DNA of 64,000 nucleotides from contig CM077824.1 of the NCBI GenBank assembly GCA_039720395.1, forward strand, positions 29,417,675 to 29,481,674, given 5' to 3'. Below, in pieces: positions 45,873 to 56,047 of the stretch. Source of the stretch: Liquidambar formosana (taxonomy: Eukaryota > Streptophyta > Magnoliopsida > Saxifragales > Altingiaceae). The notes beneath the pieces are model-generated. The model worked only from the letters and a program-made list of their open reading frames with translations. It was not told the origin of the DNA and ran no database searches. The number at the start of each line of letters is the position of its first letter. Position 1 is the first letter of the stretch. The translations under genes were made by a program, and so were the position numbers.

Positions 45873-48800
45873 ATGGCTGAGGAAGGAACTAGCAACTGAG
45901 GTTTCAACCTTGAGGCCGCTTTGAAAGCTATCATGGAAAAGCTTGATCACACTACCCAGGTATCCGAGACCACACTCAAGTTAGCTCAAGACCTTCAACA
46001 GAAGAATTCTGAACCTGAATCTAGGGCCCGTGCCACTGATAACAATCAAGGATCCAATGATTCCGAATCTGCTGAGGAACCATTAGGAGAAGGGGGAGAA
46101 CTACCCAAGACCAAGGAAGGGGAAACCAAAGCCACATCAAGGGAGAGCTCAACCGTCCTAGTAAACAAGGTCGAGGCCTTAGAACGAACTCTGAAGGGAA
46201 TCCGCAGATCTGATGATATGGTGGACATCCGCACTTTGTCCTTGTTCCCAAAGGCTCGCATCCCGTTACAATTTAAGATGCCGGAGTTGGAAAAATTCGA
46301 TGGGATAGGCTGTCCTAAAACCCACCTCAAGATGTATGTGCGAGCTATGCACCCTCGAGGGGTGAACGATGAGTTATTGGCTCAAATGTTTCATGAGTCA
46401 TTAGCGAGTTCCGCCTTGAAATAGTTTTTGTCATTAGAGGAGAACAGAACCAAGACTTGGGAGGATGTGTGCAATGCATTCACGGACCATTACAAGTATA
46501 ACACTGAAGTAGATGTCACGCGAAGGGACTTGGAAACCACTAAGCAAGGGGTTAACGAGACTTTCTCCGCCTTCATCACTAGGTGGAGACAAAAGGCTTC
46601 CAAGATGACAAACAGACCGAATGAGGAAGAACAAATTCAGTTGGTAGTGAAGAACTTGCTACCCGTATATCACAAGCACCTCTTTGCCCACTACTTTCCG
46701 AACTTTAAGGCTCTTGTTGGGGCTGGCACACAAGTTGAAGATGCGATCGCCGATGGAACAATCAAAATAGAGGAGGTCCAAAGGAGTCGAAGGACAAATT
46801 TTGGAGGAAAACCCAATGCTGAGGTCAATACCATTACCCAACCCACTCGCCCTTTCTCCCTAAATGACTCCACCTCACCTCGCCAATTCACCGAGCTATA
46901 CATGCCACTCGAAAGAGTTTTTGAAAAGCTGAGAAGCCGTGACCTCCTGAAACCCCTCGACCCAAGGCCTCCACCAAACCCATTGCCCAAGAACTACAAT
47001 GAAAATGAATATTGCAAGTTCCACCAAGCCAAAGGCCATCTAACCAACCGTTGTTACCGCCTCCGCCATGAAATCCAAGATTTGCTCGACAAGCAGATCA
47101 TTTCACCACCCACCGCACCAAATCGCCCAAATGTCACTCGAAATCCCCTCCCCACTCACAATATGCCTCCTCCCAACAACATAAATGCCATCGACCTATG
47201 CTCGTCCCAATCCCGTCAACCCATAAGGCAATACACGCCGCTTCCTATGACCTTGACCCAAGTTTTCCACCAATGTTGTGATAAAGGGCTCATATTGCCA
47301 TGCCATTCAAAGCCGAGGCCTTCGATTCCTCACCAATTCTGTTTGTACCATCAGGCGCCCGGACATGATACGGAGGACTGTGTTATACTGAAAAAGGTAG
47401 TTCAAGACCTTATTGATCAAAAGGTTTTGGTATTGCCAAAGAAGTCCATGCAGCGACAATTGAAAGAAAGGTTCGAAGCAGGAGATCCTAAAGTGGGTTT
47501 GTTGGGAGAGTCGTCCGGAAAGTTTGATTACTATGTACTCTACCCCGACCCCATCCCTGATGAGCCTATAATCCCCACGGGTTGGGATGAGTTACCAGAG
47601 GAAGTCCAAACGGAAGAGATCGACACAATCACATGGGATGACCTCATGGGTGATGTAGGTGAGATTGATGACATGTGGATGAGCGATGACGAAGTGGAGC
47701 ACATAACTAGAGGGGGTCGCCATTTCAAGCCTCCGCACTTAGAATCTGACAACCTCAACCTGCAAGAAGAGGAGGACGAAGTGCTTAGGCAATTGAGAAA
47801 GACTAATGCCAACATCACTATATGGGGTTTGCTCATGGCCTCTTACAAGCACCGTCAGACTATCTTGAAGTTGCTCAACCAGATACAGGTTCCTGTTGAC
47901 ACATCTCCAAAAAATTTGGTGAACTTGGTGAATCCAACCTCGAAGAACTCAACCATTGTGTTCTCAGAGGCAGACCTACCTAAAAGTAGACCTAGCCATT
48001 CACAAGCCATGTACATCACTGTCGACACCATGGTAAAGAGGGTTCTGACAGTCCTGATCGACAATGGTTCCGCTCTTAATGTGTGTCCTCTCAGAACTGC
48101 CACCGTTTTGGGGTTGGATCCAACAGACTTCGTGCCATCCGGGCAAACAGTGAGAGCCTATGATAACACCCGTAGAGAGGTGATTGGAGTGGTCACTTTG
48201 CCGTTGATTATGGGGCCTACAGAATTCAGAGTGGAGTTCCAAGTGCTGGATGTCCCGTCGTGCTTCAACCTCTTGTTGGGAAGACCTTGGATTCATCCTG
48301 CAGGGGCTGTCCCTTCTTCATTGCACCAAAAAGTCAAGTTCCCTTATGAAGGGGCCATCGTCACACTTCAAGGTGATTATGACTTAAAGTCGTCAGGAGT
48401 ACCCATTTACGAGATCAAGCTCGAGCCCGTTGGAGCACTATTGTCTGGGTTCGAGTATGTTCAATGCATAGAGAAAGAGCCGGAACAGAGAGAGTTGATA
48501 CCTCTCGACTTTTGCCCTCATGGCAATTTGCATGTGGGGAACATAATGAAGAAAATGAGTTTCTTCCCAGGCATGGGACTAGGACGCCGTCAGCAAGGCA
48601 TACCGGTATCCGTTCAGAGTTGCATTGTCACCTACACCTTCGGATTAGGGTATGAGCCTTCCAAAAAGGACCGTATGGAGATGTTGCAGAGAAGCAGAGA
48701 AAGGGTCAAAGCAATGGCAGAAGGAAGGGTGCCAGATATCCGAATCTCGCCATACCGACCTACTTTGAATGGTTACTTTGTTAAGGAAGGGGAGGACTTT

Positions 48801-49147
48801 CTATTCTGTGGATTTCCCAAACCATCCATTGACAAAGCAACCAAGGCGAGAGTTCCGGGGTTTGAAATATTCTTCACTGAGTGGTATCCCATCACTGCAA
48901 CAATGGTTGATGATGAAGCAATCAAGGATGACTATTGGGAAGAGAAGAGTAAGGACTGGGCAGAACAGATGGATTCGGAAGCCATGGTTACAATGTTTCA
49001 AGATACGGTTCTTGCTGTGGAGGAATCGGATCTCGAGTGTTCTTCAATTCACTATGCAGCCATACCTCTCCTTAATTGGTATCTTGAAGAGGGTACCATT
49101 GGAGAAGTTCTTAAGGGCAAGGATCTCGACTTACCTGATAGTAGCTT
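45873..49147 (+). pseudogene. gag-pro: Tat2 Gag-protease polyprotein with G-patch-like segment (two stops)
   Basis: The first plausible ATG is 45873. Stops at 45897-45899 (TGA) and 46422-46424 (TAG where Tat1 has TGG) break Gag; the following 907 codons are open. In order: Gag core (to about 46750), proline-rich linker, and two CX2HX4HX4C knuckles (CKFHQAKGHLTNRC near 47012 and CLYHQAPGHDTEDC near 47342). An acidic linker leads to an aspartic protease with LIDNGSALN (about 48054-48080) and LLGRPWIH (about 48275). A G-patch-like segment PGMGLGRRQQG (about 48570) and a C-terminal acidic region follow. The frame meets TAG at 49149-49151, which a predicted intron starting at 49148 would remove. 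Product: particle proteins and maturation protease. Confidence 0.88.
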
Positions 49148-49315
49148 GTAGGTTCCTTAATAGCTTGTTTTAGCTTTCCTTTCAAATAAAGTGTGTCCGC
49201 CTAGCCCACCTTGTGGAGTTAGGAGTCGTTCCCTAGTTGTGGCACATGTGTTTTCTTTTCTTTGTTTGTTTTGTTAGTTCAGTCAATAAAGTGTGTTTCT
49301 TTTCATTATTTGCAG
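49148..49315 (+). other. Predicted intron between protease and reverse transcriptase of Tat2
   Basis: Donor GTAGGT at 49148. The acceptor is TTATTTGCAG, ending at 49315 after a T-rich tract. Removing the 168 bp deletes the stop at 49149 and several later ones and joins the gag-pro frame to the RT frame in phase (Ser-Ser-Phe across the junction). Ogre/Tat elements are known to have an intron at this position. I chose this donor because it is the only nearby GT that restores the frame without a stop. Confidence 0.65.
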
Positions 49316-51848
49316 TGTTTCTTTTCTCTCTTCTATGGATATCTATGGCATGGATATAGATCCTAGGAATGACGTCCCCCCGGAGCTCATCGAGCAAAGG
49401 AAAAGGGGCGTTACCGAACCTAACATGGATGAATTGGAATCAATCAATCTAGGGACAGATGAATTGCCAAGGATAATTAAAATTGGGATAACTCTCTCGC
49501 CTGCTAAAAAAGAAAAATTGATAATACTTCTAAAAGCCAATGTAGAGGCCTTCGCATGGTCTTATGAGGATATGCCTGGCACTGATCCAGATATTGTGCA
49601 ACATTACATCCCCACTAATCCCACTAAAAAGCCTATAAAGCAAAAATTAAGAAGATTAAAACCAGAATGGGCTTTGAAAGTAAAAGAAGAGGTAACTAAA
49701 CAATTAGATGCCGGGTTTCTCCAAGTTGTGGAGTACCCTAAATGGCTGTCCAACATAGTGCCTGTGCCTAAAAAAGATGGGAAAGTGCGAATGTGTGTTG
49801 ACTTTCGCGACCTTAATGCTGCGAGCCCAAAGGATGATTTCCCTCTACCGCATATCGATGTATTGGTGGACAGTACAGCAGGCCATGCCCTTCTCTCCTT
49901 CATGGATGGGTTCTCCGGTTACAACCAGATAAAGATGGCGCCTCGAGACATGGAAAAGACGGCTTTTATCACACAGTGGGGCACGTATTGCTATAAGGTA
50001 ATGCCTTTTGGCTTGAGAAATGCTGGGGCTACTTACCAAAGAGCTGCTACGACCCTATTGCATGATATGATCCATAAAGAAGTAGAGGTGTATGTGGACG
50101 ACATGATAGTCAAATCTGTAGACCGGGAAGGACATTTCGCGGCATTAGAGAAATTCCTAGAACAGGCAAAGAAGTACAACCTCCGACTGAATGCTCAGAA
50201 GTGTGCCTTCAGAGTCACCGCAGGGAAGCTATTGGGTTTCATGATCACTCAGAGGGGAATTGAAGTTGATCCAGGGAAGATAAAAGCTATCACGGAGACG
50301 GAGCCACCAAGAACGGAAAAGCAGATCCGGGGTTTTCTGGGGAGAGTTCAATACATAAGTCGTTTTATCGCCAATCTGACTATGGTATGCGAGCCAATTT
50401 TCAAGCTACTTAAAAAGGGCGTTTCCAAGGAATGGAACGAGGATTGTTAAGAAGCCTTTGAAACCATTAAAAGGTATCTGAGCAACCCCCCAATCTTGGT
50501 TCCCCCGCGGCAAGGTGAACCATTACTGTTATATTTAACGGTTACTGAAACTGCGACGGGAGCTATGTTAGCTCAATACCTTGAAGGGTCGAAAAAGGAA
50601 AATGCCATCTACTACTTGAGCAAGAAAATGACAGATTATGAAGTAAAGTACAATGCGCTAGAAAAGGCTTGCGTAGCATTGGTGTGGGCCACCCAGAAAC
50701 TCCGTCATTACATGATGTCTTTTGAAGTCCTGTTGATAAGTCGATTGGATCCTTTGAAGTATTTGCTAGAAAAACTAGTGCTATCATACAGGACCGCTCG
50801 TTGGTCGCTTCTTCTCAATGAGTTCGACATAAAGTACCTGGCGCAGAAGTCTGTTAAAGGAAGTGTCATTGCAGACCATTTGGCAAGCTGCCCTGTGTCA
50901 TCATCAACCCAATTCAATGACGAGTTCCCCGACGAAGATATCCTGGAAATCAAGAAGAGGGTTTGGAAAGTCTACTTCGACGGAGCTGCAAACAGAAGAG
51001 GTTATGGCATAGGAGTGCTACTGGTCTCGCCCGAGGAAGCCTTCACGCCTTTAGCAGTCAAATTGGGGTTTGAAGCCACCAACAACATAGCGGAGTATGA
51101 AGCCTGCATCCTAGCATTGGAAGCTGCGTTAGAGTTGGGGATAAAAGAACTAGAGGTGTTCAGAGATTCAGCATTGATCATCTGTCAGATAAAAGGGGAG
51201 TGGAAGACTCGCGATGACAAGCTGCTACCCTATCATGCCTATTTGGAAGCACTGACCAAAGAGTTCGCGGAGATCGAGATCAATTACTTGTCGAGAAACA
51301 AGAATCAGTTCGCTGATCCCTTAGCGACTCTAGCTTCAATGGTGGAGATACCAGAAGGAGGAAGGGTGAAACCGCTCGTGATCGAATGCAGAGAGAAACC
51401 TGTTTATTGCTGTTCCATTCGAGAAGGAGGGGTAACAGATAACCACCCTTGGTTTTATGACATAAGAAGGCTTATCGAGGAAAGAGAATATCCGAAAGAA
51501 GCATCTCGCGTGGATAGGCGAACACTGAGAAGATTGGCAAGCCATTATGTGGTATGTGGAGGAAAACTGTATCGGAGATCTTACGACGGAATCCACTTGC
51601 TGTGTGTCACGGAGGAAGAAGCCAGGAAACTCATCGAAGAAATCCATAAAGGAGTGGGGGCTCCGCATATGAATGGATACATGTTGGCTAAGAAGATTAT
51701 GAGACTAGGGTATTACTGGTCTACAATGGAAAGGGATTGCTATGCCCACGTCAAGAAGTGCCATAAGTGTCAACTCTTCGCCAACGGACAACACTTGCCC
51801 TCCATGCCCTTAACAAGCATGTCAACTCCGTGGCCGTTTGCAGTATAG
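49316..51848 (+). pseudogene. pol: Tat2 reverse transcriptase, RNase H and second RNase H, integrase N-terminus (two stops)
   Basis: RT palm and fingers are typical of Gypsy elements (KWLSNIVPVPKKDGKVRMC, FMDGFSGYNQI, YVDDMIVKS at about 50091). A TAA stop (50448-50450) follows. The native RNase H comes next (YLSKKMTDYEVKYNALEK, about 50600). A second, archaeal-type RNase H starts near 50965 (VYFDGAANRRGYGIG, with NNIAEYEACI and DSALIICQI), the hallmark of the Tat lineage. The integrase HHCC zinc finger lies at about 51540-51775 (Cys pair KKCHKCQ). The frame ends at TAG 51846-51848, where WG is expected. Apart from the point stops all catalytic motifs look intact. Confidence 0.9.
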
Positions 51849-52694
51849 GGAATAGATATCATCGGACAGATTAAGCCGAAGGCATCCAATGGTCATGAAT
51901 ACATTTTGGTAGCCATCGATTACTTTACCAAGTGGGTGGAAGCAACTTCCTTCAAAGTTTTGAATGCTAAAAAGGTGGCGCAGTTCATATAGCTCAACAT
52001 TATCTACCGATATGGGGTACCGCATGAGGTCATTTCAGATAACGGTCAGCATTTCCAGAAGGAGACCAAAGAACTTTTGCAGAAGTACAAGATCGTTCAC
52101 CACTTGTCGTCCCCATATCGCCCGCAGACAAACGGCGCAGTGGAAGCCGCCAACAAGAACATCAAGAAGATATTACAGAAAACGGTTGACACGTACGCTG
52201 ATTGGCATGAGAAACTACCATTGGCATTATGGGGGTACAGAACGTCAGTCAGATTGTCAACAGGGGCTACGCCATATGCTCTAGTGTATGGGATGGAGGC
52301 TGTTCTGCCAGTGGAATTGGAAGTTCCTTCGTTAAGGGTTGCAATGGAAAGTCAGCTGGCAGAGGTAGACTGGATCAAAGGTCGTTATGATGAGTTGGCA
52401 TTGCTAGATGAAAGGCAATTGAGGGCTCTCTACCATGTGCAAGGGTACCAGAGAAGAGTCGCAAGGGCATTCAACAAACATGTCAAAGACAGAGGCTTGA
52501 AGAAAGGGGATTTAGTATTAAAAGAGATCCGAGCTCCAATTTTCGATCCACGAGGAAAGTTCAAACCAAGTTGGGGAGGACCGTACGTCATCAAGGAGAT
52601 ATTGCCAGCAGGGGCTGTTCGACTTATGGATTTAGATGGGATCGAGTTCGCTCGTCCTACCAATTTGGATCAATTAAAGAAGTATTATGTATAA
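51849..52694 (+). pseudogene. Tat2 integrase core and C-terminus (one stop)
   Basis: Continues GIDIIGQ (first Asp about 51853), VISDNGQHF (second Asp about 52038) and TNGAVEAANKN (Glu about 52142), so the D-D-E triad is complete. A TAG stop at 51990-51992 splits the core. The C-terminal part has GDLVLKE and the GKFKPSWGGPYVI pattern and ends at a natural-looking stop, 52692-52694. No chromodomain follows, as expected for Tat elements. Confidence 0.9.
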
Positions 52695-52991
52695 GGCCTG
52701 CTAGGTTGAAAACCTGTAAAGGCGGCTTAGGCAAAAGTTAAGGCATTTGAACTACAAGGACCTGATTCCCCAAAAGAAAGAAAAAAAAAAAGAAAAAAGA
52801 AAAAAAAACGGGGATACGTAGGCAGCCCATAAAGTTACATTGGGTGCGGTCCAATCAACACAATAAAAAAAAAATCTCAAAAGTAGATTATTATTGGCAA
52901 TTCACTTGAAACTAATTGTTTGACATAACAATTTATTGGTGTTAAGTAAAGGAACTATCGACATGCCATAGATATTCTATTCCTTGAGTCT
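52695..52991 (+). other. Tat2 3' untranslated segment after integrase
   Basis: A-rich (52780-52808 and 52861-52875) and includes GGGATACGTAGGCAGCC, a motif I recall at this place in other plant Tat elements. No gene on the plus strand. Confidence 0.6.
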
Positions 52992-54277
52992 TTAAGTCCT
53001 CTTGAGTTTCTTCAGAGTCATCTTGTGTGTCTTCTTTCTTTCTCTCTCGAGTCTCCTTTTCTTTCGTAAGTCATGGTCGTGGGATGCCTCTACTGCCTCA
53101 AGAATGTCTTCTCTGCAAAGTCCAAGTCTTGTGTCCTTGATAAGGTCATAAATTCTTTCTCGGCGAGAAGTTTCCCTTTCGCCTAAATCATCCTTCAACC
53201 ATTGCTTGTATTCTTTACTCATCTCGAAAGGTCCTTCAGTGTTGGCAATCCGAGTCAATTTCAGGTTTATAGGCTAGCGAGTCCTCGCCCACTTGATTAT
53301 GGTAGGACCGACAGGTTCTACAGAGCAACAAGGTCCTGTTAAGGACGGTGTGGTTTGCATGGCGCCCATCTGGCGAAGAATTCTCGAAGTCCAATAGAAG
53401 GAAGTCGATCTCAGTCCTATGAGTTTGACAAAAGCACACCCCGAGGTTCAAAAAAGTACCTGCTCTTTACACCCCCATGTGAAGACGTACCATTCGATGT
53501 TTCGCCACGACAGTGTGTGGAAGTAACCCAACCAATCTCATAAAGAGAATGGCCCAGGGACTTCAACTCGGCGTAGACAGAAGTGCTGGGGCTTGTATGG
53601 ATTGATAGTGGTGGGAGATAGAAAGTTCAAGCGCTCGAGCAGCCACATTTGCAGTAAAAAGGGGCTACCTTCTAAAAGCGCTTTGGGGTTGCCATGAACT
53701 TTGTCTAAACCATTCAAGGTTTCAGCTAATACCAAAGGAATGATGTTATGTCGCTTGAGAAGAGGGGCAACCAACTCACATATTTGAATAGGGGCTTGAA
53801 GATTGCCGGGGAGATGAGAAAGCGACCAATTAAATAGAAAGCGAGTGCACGCTGAATTTGAGGGGTAAAAGTCAGAGTACCTTCGCTATCATGAGCCAAG
53901 AATGAGGTTGCTAACTTCATTAAGTCCACCATATGGTCCTTGACAAAGATCGTTGCGTCCCTTTGAGGAATGCCAAGAAAATCCGAGAAGGAAGCAAGGT
54001 AATCCGAGCAAGGTGTAGGAAGAATAAATGGCCCAGCGGGCGAAACTCCAAATACAGCACAGAATTCCTCCATGGTTGGGCATAATTCTTCATAATTAAA
54101 TCGAAAGACATGGATTTGAGGGTCCCAGAAGTATGTAGCAGCAGTGAGAAGGGTCGTCTCGAGCTTCACGTGCCTTGTAGAGAGCAATGGTTCCAAGCCG
54201 AAGCGCTTAAACTCAGTTTTGTCTTTGGCAGCCATGACTGCCAAAAACCCTCTTAAGAACCCATCCAAGGCTTCCAT
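52992..54277 (-). pseudogene. Antisense gene A in Tat2: retroelement-associated protein, frameshifted
   Basis: Minus-strand frame starting ATG 54277 (MEALDGFLRGFLAVMAA), about 50 bp after a TATA box. The N-terminal part is open to about 53800 (HVFRFNYEELCPTMEEF, then LAFYLIGRF). It then shifts frame and continues VLAETLNGLD, GSPFLLQMWLLERL and CLRRVEVPGPFSL, with a stop at 53538. A WRNIEWYVFTW remnant follows, then a basic, coiled-coil-like C-terminus ending at 52992. The ELCPT-EEF and GSP-LLQ-WL-E patterns recall the DUF7745 or plant-mobile-domain relatives found in plant retroelements (from memory, unverified). At least one frameshift and two or more stops, so inactive here. It does not overlap the sense pol frame. 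Confidence 0.55.
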
Positions 54278-54325
54278 AATTATTGTCAATGAAAATAGGT
54301 GAGTTAGAAGGCTCCCCTCATGTGT

Positions 54326-54333
54326 TTTTATAG
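54326..54333 (-). promoter_or_regulatory. Putative TATA box of antisense gene A
   Basis: CTATAAAAAC on the minus strand, about 50 bp upstream of the ATG at 54277. A CTCGGGTAACCGTCCGGGGC block shared with the Tat2 LTR lies about 90 bp further upstream (54419-54438). Confidence 0.5.
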
Positions 54334-54339
54334 GGAAAG

Positions 54340-54736
54340 GGTCACAAAATCGTGTCCTAAAGGGAGTAGAACCGTCAAAATTGCAAAATTCTTGAAAAAT
54401 CGCAAAAAAGCGCGTCGACCTCGGGTAACCGTCCGGGGCCAGATGGTCACCCAAGGCCCCCGCCTTGTTTTGCCTTGTTTTGCCCAGTTTTGCCTATTTT
54501 CGCGTTCGGGTGGCCTTTTTAGGCCATTTTCACTCCTATGAACTCACATTGACTCAAATTTTCATGAGAAAAGCACTATAACATCACCATGATAGATTCA
54601 AACAAGCACAACAAGTATCCATAGCAAGGGATAAGAGAGTGGGTTTTAGGTGGCAATTACAAAACATAAGCATGAAATACAAAAAGATAGCCATAGTCTC
54701 ATTGTTTCTACAAGCCCAACAAGAAAGTAAATGAAC
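54340..54736 (-). other. Intergenic region between antisense genes A and B
   Basis: About 400 bp that should hold the 3' end of gene B and the promoter of gene A. Besides the LTR-like GC block, a run of TTTTGCC repeats (54462-54500) is visible. Confidence 0.5.
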
Positions 54737-56047
54737 TCAACGGTTCCCAGAGCTTCTTTTGCGGCTCGGCCCAGCTCCATCACGACCCCCACGAGGTGCT
54801 CTAGGAGGGCACATTGCTGGTGGTGGCTGCATATACAAAATCTATTGCAAAAAAGTCAAGTATGAGAATAGAGTTAGTTGAAAACCACATATGGGAACTT
54901 TGAATAGGTTGAACACTTACCATGACATCCAAATGAGCTTCCGCCATGGATTTGGCTAGGCTCATCCTCACAAGGTCACACCTCAAGCCCTCACTCAGGT
55001 CAATAAACTCTTGGGCATATGCCGCAGGCACCTAGGATAATCAATAAGGGTAAAATTGAAGGTAATGTTCAAAGAAAGAAAGAAATACCCATAAAGAGAA
55101 CTCACCTGTTCTCGATTTGGGTTGATCCTAGGAGATTCATCAAATGCAGGATGAGTGATGGCGGTCTTGACAAAGTCCAACCCACTGCACAAATCAATGA
55201 ACCAATTAGGCTGAGGCAAGGGTAGTGACCTATCCCCCTCCATCTCATCATCCTCAGATCGAGGAACCACGCCTGAGTCCACTGTTGAGCTATGCCCTCG
55301 TGCTCGTCGACCCTACAAGTGTTCACCTATTAAATAGAGTCTCTATCAAAAGAAAAGGCTAGGAGAATGTTAAAGACTTACCCCCTGAGGAGGAAGGCCT
55401 GTCACCCTAGGCCTCATCAAATATTGGAGACAGAAAGTGTCATATGCAATGTCAGGAGAAGTGAACTCCTCCTCATCCCAGCCTCTCAAGGCATCCCACA
55501 ACTCCTCCCCCTCCATTAAGTTAGCATGCCTCATGTTAAGTGGTGGAGGCATTGGAGCCATGGCGGCATTCACATCACCCATGACTTGTCGTAAGACACG
55601 CTCCCCTAGGTACCAGTACCTACCCACGGGGCCTTCCAAGAGCACCCTCTTGCCCGTCAACATCAAGCTAGGAATGCATCGCTTGGGTAGCATTGGTACC
55701 CGTATCTTCCATGGATTCCATTCAATCTGTTCAAAAATCCAAAATGAGAAATTGGGAGTAAAAGGAAAAGGAAAAGAATAGGGAAAGAATTTCACCATAT
55801 CAGCAGTAAGGCTTGCTAGGTGAGCTCTAGCAAAGGCGTAATCATGACGATTCGCCGCCCGGATGGACACATAACTAGGAGAGTAATTCTTGAGGGTAGG
55901 CCATTCGATGATTTCCTCAGCAGGGGATGGGCGACATAGGTTAAGGTACTCATAGCACCAAACCTATCAAAAGTTGAGAAAAGAGTAAAAAAGAAAAGAT
56001 AATATAAGAGAAAAAATAAAAAGAAATGAAAGGGAAGTAGCATTACC
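54737..56047 (-). CDS. Antisense gene B in Tat2: plant-mobile-domain-like protein, five-exon 3' end
   Basis: Minus-strand exons: 55963-55796, 55726-55382, 55312-55106, 55031-54921 and 54826-54737 (TGA at 54739-54737). The introns are 69, 69, 74 and 94 bp, all GT-AG and all phase 0. A further intron (56046-55964, 83 bp) follows an exon whose last base is 56047, where CopE is inserted. The joined exons are open throughout: VWCYEYLNLCRPS, IEWNPWKIRVP, RYWYLGERVLRQVMG, an acidic linker (SEDDEMEGD) and a basic Gly/Arg-rich tail ending KRSSGNR. The W-YE--RP, W-P and YL-ERVLRQ pattern matches the C-terminal half of the plant mobile domain as I remember it. The N-terminus lies right of CopE. Function unknown; the domain is known from MAIN/MAIL proteins and transposons. 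Confidence 0.6.

Larger units (their letters stand above)
42107..56047 (+). mobile_element. Tat2: Ty3/Gypsy Tat-lineage element, 5' LTR to antisense genes
   Basis: Contains the 5' LTR (42107-45114), PBS, leader, gag-pro, predicted intron, RT, RNase H, archaeal-type RNase H, integrase without a visible chromodomain, a 3' untranslated segment and two antisense genes. Interrupted at 56047 by CopE; the 3' LTR is outside the window. Dual RNase H plus the tRNA-Arg PBS place it in the Tat/Ogre lineage. Five premature stops (45897, 46422, 50448, 51846, 51990) disable it, but the frame is otherwise open. Confidence 0.94.

Noticed and set aside
54995..55326. Alternative minus-strand frames of 74-95 codons over exon C of gene B
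   Set aside because: They run into introns or are in the wrong phase; the GT-AG exon chain explains the sequence better.
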